Source of the DNA: Novipirellula sp052161655
GTDB lineage: Bacteria; Planctomycetota; Planctomycetia; Pirellulales; Pirellulaceae
Length of the DNA: 64,000 nt
Direction of reading: 5' to 3'
Assembly (NCBI RefSeq): GCF_052161655.1
Contig: NZ_CP197418.1
Location: forward strand, 5,580,001-5,644,000
The translations under genes and the position numbers were made by a program. Positions 37,673-46,412 of this stretch are shown piece by piece. Each line of letters begins with the position of its first letter. The first letter of the stretch is position 1. The notes under the pieces were generated by a model. The model searched no databases and had not been told where the DNA came from. It saw only the letters and a program-made list of their open reading frames with translations.

Positions 37673-38863
37673 TTACTGGAACAGTGCAGCTTCCATGGCC
37701 AAGCCGGGCCCAAACCCGAGCATCAACGTCGGTGGCTTCTGATTTTGTTGCAGCAACTCGTTCAGAACGAACAGAACCGTAGGAGACGACATGTTTCCAA
37801 ATCGGCTCAACACACTACGTGACGCCAACAAGTCGTCTTCGTTTAGTGAAAGAGATTCGGCACAAGCATCGAGAATCCTCGGGCCGCCCGGGTGAATCGC
37901 CCATGACTTGATATCGGCGAGCGACAATCCGGATTGACCAAGCCACTTGTCCAGCGGCTCGCGCGTCGCACGGCGAATGACGTCGGGCACTTCGGGTGAC
38001 AAGTACATTTCAAATCCGTTGTCGCCGATCGCCCACGACATCATCTCTTCGGTCCCAGGGATGATCGCCGAATAGCTACTCGTCAACGAGACTTGATCGG
38101 ATCCAACTTCGTGTTCGGCCCCGGAACCGATCACCGCGGCGGCTCCATCGGCGAACAAAGAATTCGAGACAATACGTTGAGCGTCCCATCCGTACTGTTG
38201 ATGCAGACTGCAGAGTTCGACAGCAACCACCAACACACGAGCTTTGGGATCGGCATCCGCATAAGCCTTGGCAACGCGAAGCCCATTCATTGCTCCGTGG
38301 CATCCCATGAACCCAACATTGGTGCGGGAAACGGTCGATGGTAAACCAAGTTCCCGAATCAAGGCGATGTCGACTCCGGGAGCGTGAAATCCGGTGCACG
38401 AAATCGTTACCAGATGAGTGATTTCATCAGGCCGCACGTCGCAGTCGGCGAAGGCTTCCAAAGACGCCTGCATCGCTAGGCCTTCGCCATGGTCCCGGTA
38501 GGCGCCTAAACGCTGAGCCGTTGTCGGCCCCCGGTCGGTGACATCGTTCGCAGGCCAATAGAATGACTGATTGGTACGATCAAGCACCGTCGTCGATGTC
38601 GATGCTTCGGTCTCGGTGACGTGCGAAGCGCTGCCGTTGTGGGACTGCGATAGAACCGACTCGCTATCAATCGCTGCGGTTTCGCCAGATTCCAACAACA
38701 CGCTGTGCCGCGACTTGACCCCCGTTCGACGATACAAAGTCGAAAGCAAACGACGCTGCTGGTCAGTCTCGCAACAGATTCCGTTGGCAATTTCTGCGGA
38801 AACTTCTTGGGTTACGGAATGGCTAGGTAAGGCCGTTCCCATACCATGGATCTTCATACTCAT
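37673..38863 (-). CDS. Type III polyketide synthase (chalcone synthase-like)
   Basis: 396 residues. The triad of the family is present: Cys188 in FMGCHGAMNGL, the His in WAIHPGGPRIL and the Asn in FGNMSSPTV; the C terminus GFGPGLAMEAALF is also typical. It condenses acyl-CoA starters with malonyl-CoA into aromatic or pyrone products. Between RRTGVKSRH (about residue 50) and GPTTAQRLGAY (about 113) sits a Ser/Thr/Glu-rich segment of some 35 extra residues of low complexity, likely a surface loop. No tailoring gene is adjacent on the same strand. The product cannot be predicted. Confidence 0.93.
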   Translation of the reverse strand: MSMKIHGMGTALPSHSVTQEVSAEIANGICCETDQQRRLLSTLYRRTGVKSRHSVLLESGETAAIDSESVLSQSHNGSASHVTETEASTSTTVLDRTNQSFYWPANDVTDRGPTTAQRLGAYRDHGEGLAMQASLEAFADCDVRPDEITHLVTISCTGFHAPGVDIALIRELGLPSTVSRTNVGFMGCHGAMNGLRVAKAYADADPKARVLVVAVELCSLHQQYGWDAQRIVSNSLFADGAAAVIGSGAEHEVGSDQVSLTSSYSAIIPGTEEMMSWAIGDNGFEMYLSPEVPDVIRRATREPLDKWLGQSGLSLADIKSWAIHPGGPRILDACAESLSLNEDDLLASRSVLSRFGNMSSPTVLFVLNELLQQNQKPPTLMLGFGPGLAMEAALFQ

Positions 38864-39399
38864 GCGTTCCTCGAGACAAGATTCTGCAATCGGCTTCGCT
38901 CAGTCTATTTACGATTAAGCCAGACTGGCAAATGAGGGACATCCAACGAGAATATCGGAGGCAAATACACGAGAAACGCGAGGTCGTTTGGAAACAGCCC
39001 GAGACGTTTCACCCTCGGTTAAGCTTCTATTATCCATAGCATGCAAGATCTGCATAATGGTAAAAGAGATTTCTAAGCAAAACGACGCTAAATTGAGCGT
39101 ATCCGCCCTGCAGAGCCCGCTAAACGTGTTACATCTGCCCCTATTTCAATAAGCAGAAAAACTAACAAGTCTGGAATAGCGGCGAAATCAAGCAAAGAGG
39201 TACACACCAACTACTCCGCAGAGCGGTTGGTGTGTGACCTCAATAGCTGACGTCGTCTGCGGAAACTTCTGGCCGATAAGTCCGCCAGGACCAGGCTCTA
39301 ATGCCCCAAAAAAGCATGGCGCAACACAGCGCGTGGTTACACGGCCGAACATCCCGCAAGTAAACAAGCGTTATAATGCTAATGCGTTGGAAAAACGCA
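38864..39399. other. Intergenic gap of 536 bp, relatively A/T-rich
   Basis: It lies upstream of the polyketide synthase and downstream of the AP2-domain gene. Local composition looks more A/T-rich than its neighbours (for example around 39040-39180). No gene is seen. The only structure I can support is the hairpin at 39196-39240. Confidence 0.4.
39196..39240. other. Strong inverted repeat 3' of the AP2-domain gene
   Basis: GAGGT-ACACACCAAC is mirrored by GTTGGTGTGT-GACCTC around a 14-base loop, about 15 pairs with one mismatch. It lies 160-204 bp past the stop of the minus-strand AP2 gene. There is no long T run, so it is not a classic terminator; it could be an element end or a regulatory site. 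Confidence 0.6.
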
Positions 39400-39831
39400 C
39401 TATTTCATGCTGGCCACGCCTTTAGCACGTGCCTTCACAGCAAGTTTGTAAGCTTCGTCGTGACCATACTTCTCGACCGAAAAACGTTGTGTCTTTCGAA
39501 CGCCCTTCTTGGGGCTCCACTGAGCCACCCAATACTGGTATGTTGGCTTGGACGGCCAACGGGAATCGACTTCTTCGACAAGCCGAACTCCAACTACACC
39601 TGAAGTGTTGTTCGAGCGAACAATTTTGGACAATTGTTGGGGCGTATAGCCCTTTAGCTTGCCTTCCAAGTCGTCACGGAATTTTTTTGCCGCAAGTTGA
39701 GCCTTGCGTTTTCCGCCGTATTCGTTGTCAGCAAAAAACTTGGTGTGCTTCTTGCCCTTACGCATTAAGCGAACCAGGAAGCCCCCAGACGATTCACGGT
39801 CAATCCGTGTGATGTTTCGATTCGCACTCAT
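39400..39831 (-). CDS. AP2/ERF-like DNA-binding domain protein
   Basis: 143 residues, made of two AP2-like units. Unit 1 is about 5-55 (ITRIDRESSGGFLVRLMRKGKKHTKFF, then AQLAAKKFRDDL). Unit 2 is about 75-138 (SGVVGVRLVEE, YQYWVAQWSPKKGVRKTQRFSV, DEAYKLAVKAR). Bacterial AP2 domains occur in homing endonucleases, phage proteins and, often as stand-alone proteins, in planctomycetes; they bind DNA. No nuclease part is present. The gene sits alone between gaps of 0.5 and 0.7 kb, with different-looking base composition, which suggests acquisition. Target sites are not known. Confidence 0.8.
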   Translation of the reverse strand: MSANRNITRIDRESSGGFLVRLMRKGKKHTKFFADNEYGGKRKAQLAAKKFRDDLEGKLKGYTPQQLSKIVRSNNTSGVVGVRLVEEVDSRWPSKPTYQYWVAQWSPKKGVRKTQRFSVEKYGHDEAYKLAVKARAKGVASMK

Positions 39832-40556
39832 CGATGTTCAACTACATTACGAGTAAAAACGGGTTGTCATTTGATGGCTTTTATTGTAGACGCCCAAAAC
39901 AGGTTTCCAGAGACGTACACTATGATGTACACCTGTCTTGGCGCAAAAATCATGCAAAAAATTTGCGATACTTTACAGCGGAGGGCATTTTGCACCTCTG
40001 TCTGGGGATTCGAGGAGCGATTTGGCGTGACAAGTGACTTAATCGACTTGCGCTCACTTCACCCGAGCCGAGTCGTCAAAGTTGTCTCCAATGCTACATC
40101 TCGTTCAGTGGATCCGGCTCGGATCTCTCTCTAAACGGTCTCTAGCGAAGCTCTGAATCGCTCGTGGTTATTGCCATTGGAATTCTACGAGCCGCAGTCT
40201 GCATGGTTCGCTCGGCACCTACGGTCCGTTGCAATTCATCAGCACTGCCCGTTGCTCCGGTTGCATCAAGATGCTCGCCATCATGCCTTCGTGAATCCGA
40301 AGGCATCCATCGGAGTTGGACTTGGCGGGATCGAGGAGACGTCAATCTATTGCATTGGATCGATAGGAATGACGATTCCCAAACGCAATGTGATACCTCA
40401 ACACAGCAGAGTTGGCAAATTACACCAACCTTAACGATCAGTCAGAGCTGAATGACGCAATCGAAGCGGATGAGATTCTCAAACGATTCAACATGGTGTC
40501 AAAATGGTGACACCCATCACGCTGTCGGTGCCAGACAACTCAAAAGGGTCGAGTTG
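39832..40556. other. Intergenic gap of 725 bp, no supported gene
   Basis: Several frames of 60-95 codons exist on both strands between 40142 and 40451, but none has a convincing start site or a recognisable motif. The region is upstream of the AP2 gene and downstream of the EEP-family gene. It may contain decayed sequence. Confidence 0.35.
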
Positions 40557-41357
40557 TCACTCGTTGCTTTCCGGCGAATACAACTCCAACACGGCAAAGA
40601 TCGCTCGATGATCCGAGGCGACGGATTCGTCGAGCACCGTGACCTCAATCACTTTCCAGCGGTCATGCGGACGACAGAGGATGAAGTCGATTTGTCGAAC
40701 GGGGTTAGCCACAGGGATGGTTGGCATCGGAGACTCCGATACCGACGTCCACATCGTGGCCAGCCGTGTCATCGTTTCGCTAGTGGGCACTGCATTCATG
40801 TCGCCTGCCAACAACGCCAGACGTGTTGATTGCTCGCTCACTCGGAGGTTGATGGCGTCCGCTGATGCGACGCGCTCGCGTTCGTCCCGGCGGTGGTCGA
40901 AATGGGTTGCCATGATCAACAGCGGTTCGCGGATCCCCGGAACCTCGATCTCGGCTTCGATAAATCCACGCTGTTCACCGTCATCGACATTGGGTAGCAG
41001 GTGATTCTCGTGCTTCAGGATCGGGAACCGGGAAAGTAACACGTTGCCATAGTGACCACCCTGCAACGGAATGTTCGCTCCGAAAACACCGTTCATCTCG
41101 GTCAAACGAGCCAGCACGGAGGGTTGGTCCATCGAGGCAGACCGCTTCACGTTCTGGTCCACTTCCTGCAACGCGACGAAATCGGGTTTCACCGAGCGAA
41201 TCACGTTCGCGATTCGCTGCAGGTCCAATTTCCCGTCGACTCCTTCAGCGTGGTGAATGTTGTAACTGAGGAATCGCAGCTGCACCGGTTCATCGCCAAC
41301 AGCGAATGGTGCGAGCGGCAGGACCAACAGGATCAATAGCCAACGGGATACGAACAT
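40557..41357 (-). CDS. Secreted endonuclease/exonuclease/phosphatase-family hydrolase
   Basis: 266 residues. A signal peptide (about 1-21, LLILLVLPLAPFAVG) precedes the EEP fold: RFLSYNIHHAEG, VALQEVDQNV with the metal Glu, GNVLLSRFPI, ATHFDHR, LAGDMNA and the final ASDHRAIFA with catalytic Asp-His. Members hydrolyse phosphodiester or phosphomonoester bonds; secreted ones may act on lipids, nucleic acids or sugars. The gene stands alone on its strand between the AP2 region and the 153 bp repeat. Confidence 0.9.
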   Translation of the reverse strand: MFVSRWLLILLVLPLAPFAVGDEPVQLRFLSYNIHHAEGVDGKLDLQRIANVIRSVKPDFVALQEVDQNVKRSASMDQPSVLARLTEMNGVFGANIPLQGGHYGNVLLSRFPILKHENHLLPNVDDGEQRGFIEAEIEVPGIREPLLIMATHFDHRRDERERVASADAINLRVSEQSTRLALLAGDMNAVPTSETMTRLATMWTSVSESPMPTIPVANPVRQIDFILCRPHDRWKVIEVTVLDESVASDHRAIFAVLELYSPESNE

Positions 41358-41383
41358 CTTGTCAATTTTCTAAGCGGAGATAC

Positions 41384-41536
41384 TAAGCAGGTCATTCGGT
41401 AGATACCGGTTAAACGTCGATTCTTTTAAGAGCCGACGGCGCTACTCGCGGGCCCTTCAACATTGCAGGAAACATGCCTGCGGCGAGTGCCGTCGGCTCA
41501 GATCATTATGGGGAATGACCCAAATTGACCTGCTTA
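41384..41536 (-). repeat. 153 bp MITE-like element, copy 1
   Basis: The ends are TAAGCAGGTCA and TGACCTGCTTA, a perfect 11 bp terminal inverted repeat. Inside is a long palindrome (GAGCCGACGGCGCTA to GTGCCGTCGGCTC). In reverse orientation it matches the 153 bp copy at 55045-55197, including ATAATGATCTGAGCCGACGG and an ACCGGTATCTA segment. No coding capacity. It lies between two minus-strand genes. Confidence 0.85.
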
Positions 41537-41552
41537 TTCCTAATCACAGATA

Positions 41553-42191
41553 CTACAGTTCACGCAGTTTCAGGTTCCGCCAACGGACTTCGTAGGGGCC
41601 TTGGCCGGCTCCGATCCCATGAACTTGCAAACCGATGAATCCTCGTGGGTGTGACTTGTAGCGTTCTTCGTGGGTCAAATCGGAAATTGGCGTGCCATTG
41701 ATCCAGGTTTGGATCTTGTTGCCCTTCGCCACCACACGGTACGAGTTCCACTGGCCTTCTTTGAAGTGATCGTGCGGTTTGCGATCTGCATCGGGCGTCA
41801 TCCAACCACCCGCCGATTCGCCGTAGATATATCCCGCCATCTTGTCGAGCGAAATCTCGACTTGAGGACCGTTGACGCGACCTTCGGGTTTATCACCTAC
41901 AGATTGCGATCGAATTTGAACTCCCGAATTCAATGCACTGTCGACTTTGACATCGAACGTCAATTCAAAGTCGCCATACAGTTTGTCTGTACATAGAAAC
42001 GAGTTTGGACTGCCTTCGGAGGTTTTGCCAACGATCGAACCATCGTCGACGCGGTAAGTCGCTGTTCCGTTTCGTTGGGTGAAACCATCCAGATTCTTTC
42101 CGTTGAACAGATCGACAAATGTCGATTCTTCGGCGACGGAGGTACCGCCAGCGGTCAGCAGCAAACACAAAAATACAAAGGGTCGTTGCAT
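41553..42191 (-). CDS. Secreted DUF1080 (3-keto-disaccharide hydrolase) protein
   Basis: 212 residues from the ATG at 42191, which gives a clean signal peptide (QRPFVFLCLLLTAGGTSVAEE). The single DUF1080 domain shows the typical opening FVDLFNGKNLDGF, then SFLCTDKLYGDFELTFDVKV, GVQIRSQS and HPRGFIGLQVHG. The fold is a concanavalin-like sandwich; the family name reflects activity on 3-keto sugars in some members. A second DUF1080 gene lies directly upstream on the same strand (42369), so they may form a pair acting on the same glycan. Confidence 0.9.
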   Translation of the reverse strand: MQRPFVFLCLLLTAGGTSVAEESTFVDLFNGKNLDGFTQRNGTATYRVDDGSIVGKTSEGSPNSFLCTDKLYGDFELTFDVKVDSALNSGVQIRSQSVGDKPEGRVNGPQVEISLDKMAGYIYGESAGGWMTPDADRKPHDHFKEGQWNSYRVVAKGNKIQTWINGTPISDLTHEERYKSHPRGFIGLQVHGIGAGQGPYEVRWRNLKLREL

Positions 42192-42368
42192 AGCGAGATT
42201 CTCGATCGTTCGGAGAGAGGACAGGCAGCAGGCCTGTGTAGGGTGGGAAAACAAGGCGGGTTTTCGAAAATCGAACCAAGGAGCGAGCCAAATGCTCGCC
42301 CGATGATTCGCGTTCAAATGCAGGCGGTCCAGAGCACTCGTCCGCAGCTTATTGGATGGCGGTCTGGA

Positions 42369-42995
42369 TTACGGCAGCGGTTGGACTTCGACTTTGCGGA
42401 TGTTCACCGTACTGCCAGGATCGTGTTGTTGGAAGGCAAAGTAGCCCTCCTTGAAGGTCTTTTCAAAATCGAGGTATTCGTACAGTTCGTTGCCATCGAT
42501 CGTGATTTTGATCCGAGTCATCTCGCGACCACGCCAAACATCGTCACGCACTTCGAGTTCGTAAGTGAACCATGTGTCGGGCTTCACATGTTGTTTGTAC
42601 ACATGGCACATGCCGTAAATCGATCCCGTGCGAATGGGATCGGTGTGAGTGCTGTCGATTTGGGCTTCGTAGCCGTCAGAGAATCCAGGCTTTTCGGTCG
42701 TGCGAAAGTACAAGCCCGAGTTGCCTCCATCATTGATCTTCACTTCCGCGCGATAACGAAAATTCTTGTAGGGGCGTTCGGTGGTGACGAGCATGGACTG
42801 AGGGCCTGATCCAGTGATCGCTCCATCTTTGACTTCCCAAACACTCTTTTCTTTGCCTACTTTTTGCCATCCATCGAGCGTCTTTCCATCGAACAAGGAA
42901 ACCCACGCCGCGTCTTCGGCGATGACGGACGTTGAAAACGAAAGGGTCAGCAGAGCAGCACCAGCGAGAGCGATGCGGAACGAGGTGGCGTACAT
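42369..42995 (-). CDS. Secreted DUF1080 (3-keto-disaccharide hydrolase) protein
   Basis: 208 residues from the second in-frame ATG, which directly precedes a signal peptide (TSFRIALAGAALLTLSF to VIAED). An earlier ATG at 43058 would add 21 residues ahead of it. Domain marks: WVSLFDGKTLDGWQKVG, MLVTTERPYKNFRYRAEVKI, GLYFRTTEKPGF and YFAFQQHDPGSTV. It is a paralogue of the gene 177 bp downstream, more different from it than a recent duplicate would be. Role in polysaccharide breakdown is inferred from the family. Confidence 0.9.
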   Translation of the reverse strand: MYATSFRIALAGAALLTLSFSTSVIAEDAAWVSLFDGKTLDGWQKVGKEKSVWEVKDGAITGSGPQSMLVTTERPYKNFRYRAEVKINDGGNSGLYFRTTEKPGFSDGYEAQIDSTHTDPIRTGSIYGMCHVYKQHVKPDTWFTYELEVRDDVWRGREMTRIKITIDGNELYEYLDFEKTFKEGYFAFQQHDPGSTVNIRKVEVQPLP

Positions 42996-43643
42996 AGGCG
43001 GAATCCAGTTGAGTTCAAGGAAATGCGTGTCAGCGGATTGAGACGCTTTGTGATGCATTGGCGGGCCCCAAAATGGGTCCTGCGGCAGGGAGACTCACTC
43101 TAGCAACCCCACGTGCCAACGCAATCATACAATCACGCAAAATCCAGCCAATCTCTACTGTATTTTGTCAAATGCCGCTGCTGCACGCTGCACAACGCCC
43201 ACCGGCGGATTGTGCGGTGAGTCGTCAAGCGTCACTACGATGATGCAACTGAGCAGCTTTTTGCAGGTAGGCTGCAATGCCATGCAGATCCCTCACTTCT
43301 CTTGTGTCTGCCCGTCTCACCGCTACAAGCACGCTTGTCGCATTAAGGTTGGTTAGCGGGGCAGAATCCGGTACAGCAAGTCACCATTCGGTATTGGCAC
43401 AGCGAATGCGAACGATGCCAAATCTCACGACTCTCGCAGCGGATAGGGTGCAAAAACGTGACGCGGCTTGGGTGTTGGTCGATCGCGTTGTTGCCCGAGG
43501 CAGCAAACCCGAGACCGATTTCACCGTTAGCGCGCACGAATGAGATACTCTGCAATCCGTTCTTTGCAATCCGTCTGTACGCCCATGCTAATTTTTGACG
43601 CCTCGCATTTTTTCTCCCCCCCTCAATCCCATCATCCATTTCG
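42996..43643. other. Intergenic gap between divergent genes
   Basis: About 650 bp separate the DUF1080 pair from the NhaD gene. Short frames exist on both strands without resemblance to known proteins. No repeat of the two families found elsewhere is present. Promoters for both directions must lie here but were not identified. Confidence 0.35.
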
Positions 43644-44975
43644 ATGCACATCCTGATCGTTTCTGTTTTTGTATTGGGTTACCTCTCGATCGCGTTAGAA
43701 CACAAAATCAAAATCAATAAGGCGGCCAGTGCTTTGTTTGTCGGAGTATTGTGTTGGTCCTTGTATGTCACCAATCTAAGTTCGATGATCAGCCCCGAAG
43801 TGATCCCGACTTGGTTCACAATGGAAGCGAAATCGGAAGGCGTAACAAACATCCCGTTGCATTTTGCGATCGACGCTCAACATTTACATCTAACCGGTGA
43901 AATCGCCAGCATCCTGTTCTTCTTGATGGGAGCAATGACAATCGTCGAACTGGTCGATTCGCACGAGTCGTTTGCGATCATCACCAATCGCATCCGCACG
44001 ACCGATAAGCGAACGCTGTTGTGGACCGTTGGCGGACTGACCTTCTTTCTTTCAGCGGCGCTGGACAATTTGACCACCACGATTGTGATGGTGTCACTGT
44101 TGCGAAAACTGATTCACGACCGCGAAGATCGTTTGCGGTTTGTAGGTCTTGTTGTGATCGCGGCGAACGCAGGCGGTGCTTGGACCGTGATTGGTGATGT
44201 GACCACCACGATGATGTGGATCCAACACAAGCTGGGAACCGTCGAAGTGATGCAGAAACTCTTCCTCGGAAGTTTTGTTTGCCTGATCGTTCCATTGATC
44301 GGTTTCTCGTATTCCATGCCCGGAAAACTATCGGAGGCGGAACGCGAAGTAGCTCCCCAAAATGACATTCAACCGTGGCATCAATGGTTGTTCCTGGTTC
44401 TAGGTCTGACGGCGCTACTCGGTGTACCGTTGTTCAAAACGTTTACCCATCTGCCACCCTACATGGGAATGATGCTCAGTCTATCAGTGCTGTGGGTTGT
44501 ATCCGAGCTGGTCGGTCACACGCTAAGCGAAGAAACGCGTTCGACCACCGGAGTACTGCCGGCTCTGAAACGCGTGGACATGTCAAGCATTCTTTTCTTT
44601 CTTGGCATCTTGTTGGCCGTCGGGTCACTCGGGGCCACTGGAATTTTGCAGACCACCGCAAACTGGCTGGACCAAGTGCTGCCTAATCGCGAGGTCGTCG
44701 CGATTGTGATCGGACTCGTTTCTTCCGTCTTCGACAATGTTCCGCTGGTGGCCGCGGGGATGGAAATGTACGACTTGCCGATGAACGATCCATTTTGGAT
44801 GCTGTTGGCTTATTGTGCTGGCACCGGCGGCAGCTGTTTGATCATCGGCTCCGCAGCAGGCGTCGCCGCGATGGGGATCGAAGAAATCGATTTTGTCTGG
44901 TACCTCAAACGCATTTCGCTTTGGGCGTTGATTGGATATCTAGCCGGAGCCGCAGTCGTCGTAGCAACGTTGTAA
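43644..44975 (+). CDS. nhaD: Na+/H+ antiporter, NhaD type
   Basis: 443 residues with about 11-12 membrane segments. It exchanges Na+ for H+ across the inner membrane. Family features are the conserved SAALDNLTTTIVMVSLL and NAGGAWTVIGDVTTTMMW segments in the first half and the matching SSVFDNVPLVAAGM and GTGGSCLIIGSAAGVAAMG in the second half, which together form the ion-transport core of the IT superfamily. Fits a marine or brackish organism. Monocistronic by spacing. Confidence 0.93.
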   Translation: MHILIVSVFVLGYLSIALEHKIKINKAASALFVGVLCWSLYVTNLSSMISPEVIPTWFTMEAKSEGVTNIPLHFAIDAQHLHLTGEIASILFFLMGAMTIVELVDSHESFAIITNRIRTTDKRTLLWTVGGLTFFLSAALDNLTTTIVMVSLLRKLIHDREDRLRFVGLVVIAANAGGAWTVIGDVTTTMMWIQHKLGTVEVMQKLFLGSFVCLIVPLIGFSYSMPGKLSEAEREVAPQNDIQPWHQWLFLVLGLTALLGVPLFKTFTHLPPYMGMMLSLSVLWVVSELVGHTLSEETRSTTGVLPALKRVDMSSILFFLGILLAVGSLGATGILQTTANWLDQVLPNREVVAIVIGLVSSVFDNVPLVAAGMEMYDLPMNDPFWMLLAYCAGTGGSCLIIGSAAGVAAMGIEEIDFVWYLKRISLWALIGYLAGAAVVVATL

Positions 44976-45349
44976 CGCGAAGTTGCCGTACACACGATCA
45001 ACCTCTTACCTTGCATTTGTTGCACGCCGGAGCATGCGAGCGCAAATAGTGCGCAAACGATCGCGTCGTTCAGTGGACAAATGCCGAGCGATGCTAAGAC
45101 TGAACCAGTGTAACAAGGCAATACGACAACAATCCTCTAGAATAACGCGTCAATCCATCGTTTCTACACACCACGAATCGAATGCAAACAAATCCACTCA
45201 GTCGCAACGACTAGGAATTTCCGATTAGGATAACTATTGGAAAAGTATTTTTTGTTTGCCGAAATTTTGCTGCGAGAATTATTGCTGTTGCATCGGAGGG
45301 GTGATAGACTGAGTCTATTCGGGGGGCCAGGCTGTCGAGGGCAGTTTGC
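44976..45349. other. Intergenic gap of 374 bp
   Basis: It lies between NhaD and the unrecognised gene at 45350. No gene or repeat was identified. The A/T-rich stretch around 45225-45290 may contain the promoter of the downstream gene. Confidence 0.3.
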
Positions 45350-46150
45350 GTGTCTCCTGAGGAAGTTACGTGGAACTTCACGGGAGTTGGCAAAGTGCAT
45401 TCTAATCGCGACACATGCTACGAGATTCTGCCTGCTCGATTCCGCCCCGCCCTGGTTTCCATGCTAGAGGCAATTGACTATGCAGAATTGACGAGTGGCA
45501 ACTACTGGGAGTTTGCTGTCGAACTTGAGCGTTTGACCTCGTTCGGACTTACTCTAAATGATTTCCGTTGGCTCGTCCGCAGCCACTTTGTTGAACATCA
45601 ATGCGAAGTCACGTTAGAGCGTGATGATGGACGTGCGTTCCGTCCCAGTGGCGATTTGACGTTCCCCGCACGAACGTGTTTCGTATTAACCAAGAGTGGA
45701 ATCGATTTTTCGCGTCTCTATTGTTCCACGTCGGAAAACGATTTTCGCCACGCAAACCATGATCACGATTGGACATACAGCGACAGAGTCAATGAGCGAC
45801 AATCGTTCGATTCGGCATCGGATCCTTCGGCGAGCGATGGTGACCCGCAACCTCAGTGGGACCCGGAACGGCGATTATTGCGGTTCAACGGTGTTTCCGT
45901 CAAAGAGTTCAAATGGACCGCGCACAACCAAGAGGCCGTGCTGAGCGCATTTCAGGAAGAGAATTGGCCTGCCAGGATCGATGATCCATTGCCGCCGCAT
46001 GCAGAACAAGACTCCAAGCGAAGGCTTAGCGATACGATCAAGTGTTTGAACCGAAAACAGATGAACCCAATCCTGCACTTTCGTGGCGACGGAACCGGGG
46101 AAGGAGTCGTGTGGGAACAAATCAACCGGCATCGCTTCAACAGAACGTGA
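45350..46150 (+). CDS. Unrecognised protein with a possible winged-helix-like C terminus
   Basis: 266 residues from a GTG start; no earlier in-frame ATG was found. The N-terminal half (about 10-115) contains LPARFRPALVSMLEAIDYA and LTLNDFRWLVRSHFVEH, which look like short helices. A low-complexity Ser/Asp-rich link (about 130-165) leads to a basic, Trp-containing C-terminal part (WDPERRLLRFNGVSVKEFKW, then DPLPPHAEQDSKRRLSDTIK) that resembles the wHTH-like tail of several planctomycete hypothetical proteins. No signal peptide or membrane segment. Function unknown. Confidence 0.7.
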   Translation: MSPEEVTWNFTGVGKVHSNRDTCYEILPARFRPALVSMLEAIDYAELTSGNYWEFAVELERLTSFGLTLNDFRWLVRSHFVEHQCEVTLERDDGRAFRPSGDLTFPARTCFVLTKSGIDFSRLYCSTSENDFRHANHDHDWTYSDRVNERQSFDSASDPSASDGDPQPQWDPERRLLRFNGVSVKEFKWTAHNQEAVLSAFQEENWPARIDDPLPPHAEQDSKRRLSDTIKCLNRKQMNPILHFRGDGTGEGVVWEQINRHRFNRT

Positions 46151-46223
46151 TGAGCCATCACGCGGAGAGCTGACCACCTGCTTAGGACCGCCGGTGTTAA
46201 GACTGTCGTAGCAGAACTCGTCA

Positions 46224-46342
46224 ACGGCTTGTTGATTTAGTGAGCCGTGACGCGTCAGCGGCCGGGTCCCGCGCACTACCCGGTGCCTTACGGCCCACGG
46301 CTCACCGTTGCGATTTGCATTTCGATTAAATCAACAAGCCGT
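46224..46342 (+). repeat. 115 bp palindromic repeat family, best copy with 16 bp inverted ends
   Basis: The ends ACGGCTTGTTGATTTA and TAAATCAACAAGCCGT are perfect inverted repeats of 16 bp. The core GTGAGCC to GGCTCAC matches the copies at 17431, 19235 and 33057. No coding capacity. It is followed by a 19 bp sequence (46373-46391) shared with the repeat at 2497-2563. Confidence 0.85.
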
Positions 46343-46412
46343 CAAGAGTTTCGACCAGCCTGCAAAACGCACGTCTTGACGACTTCCGCTACGGGAAATC
46401 CCTCACTTATTG

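Noticed and set aside
40142..40451. Short frames on both strands in the gap near the AP2 gene
   Set aside because: No start signal, no motif and overlapping frames in both directions; most likely non-coding.
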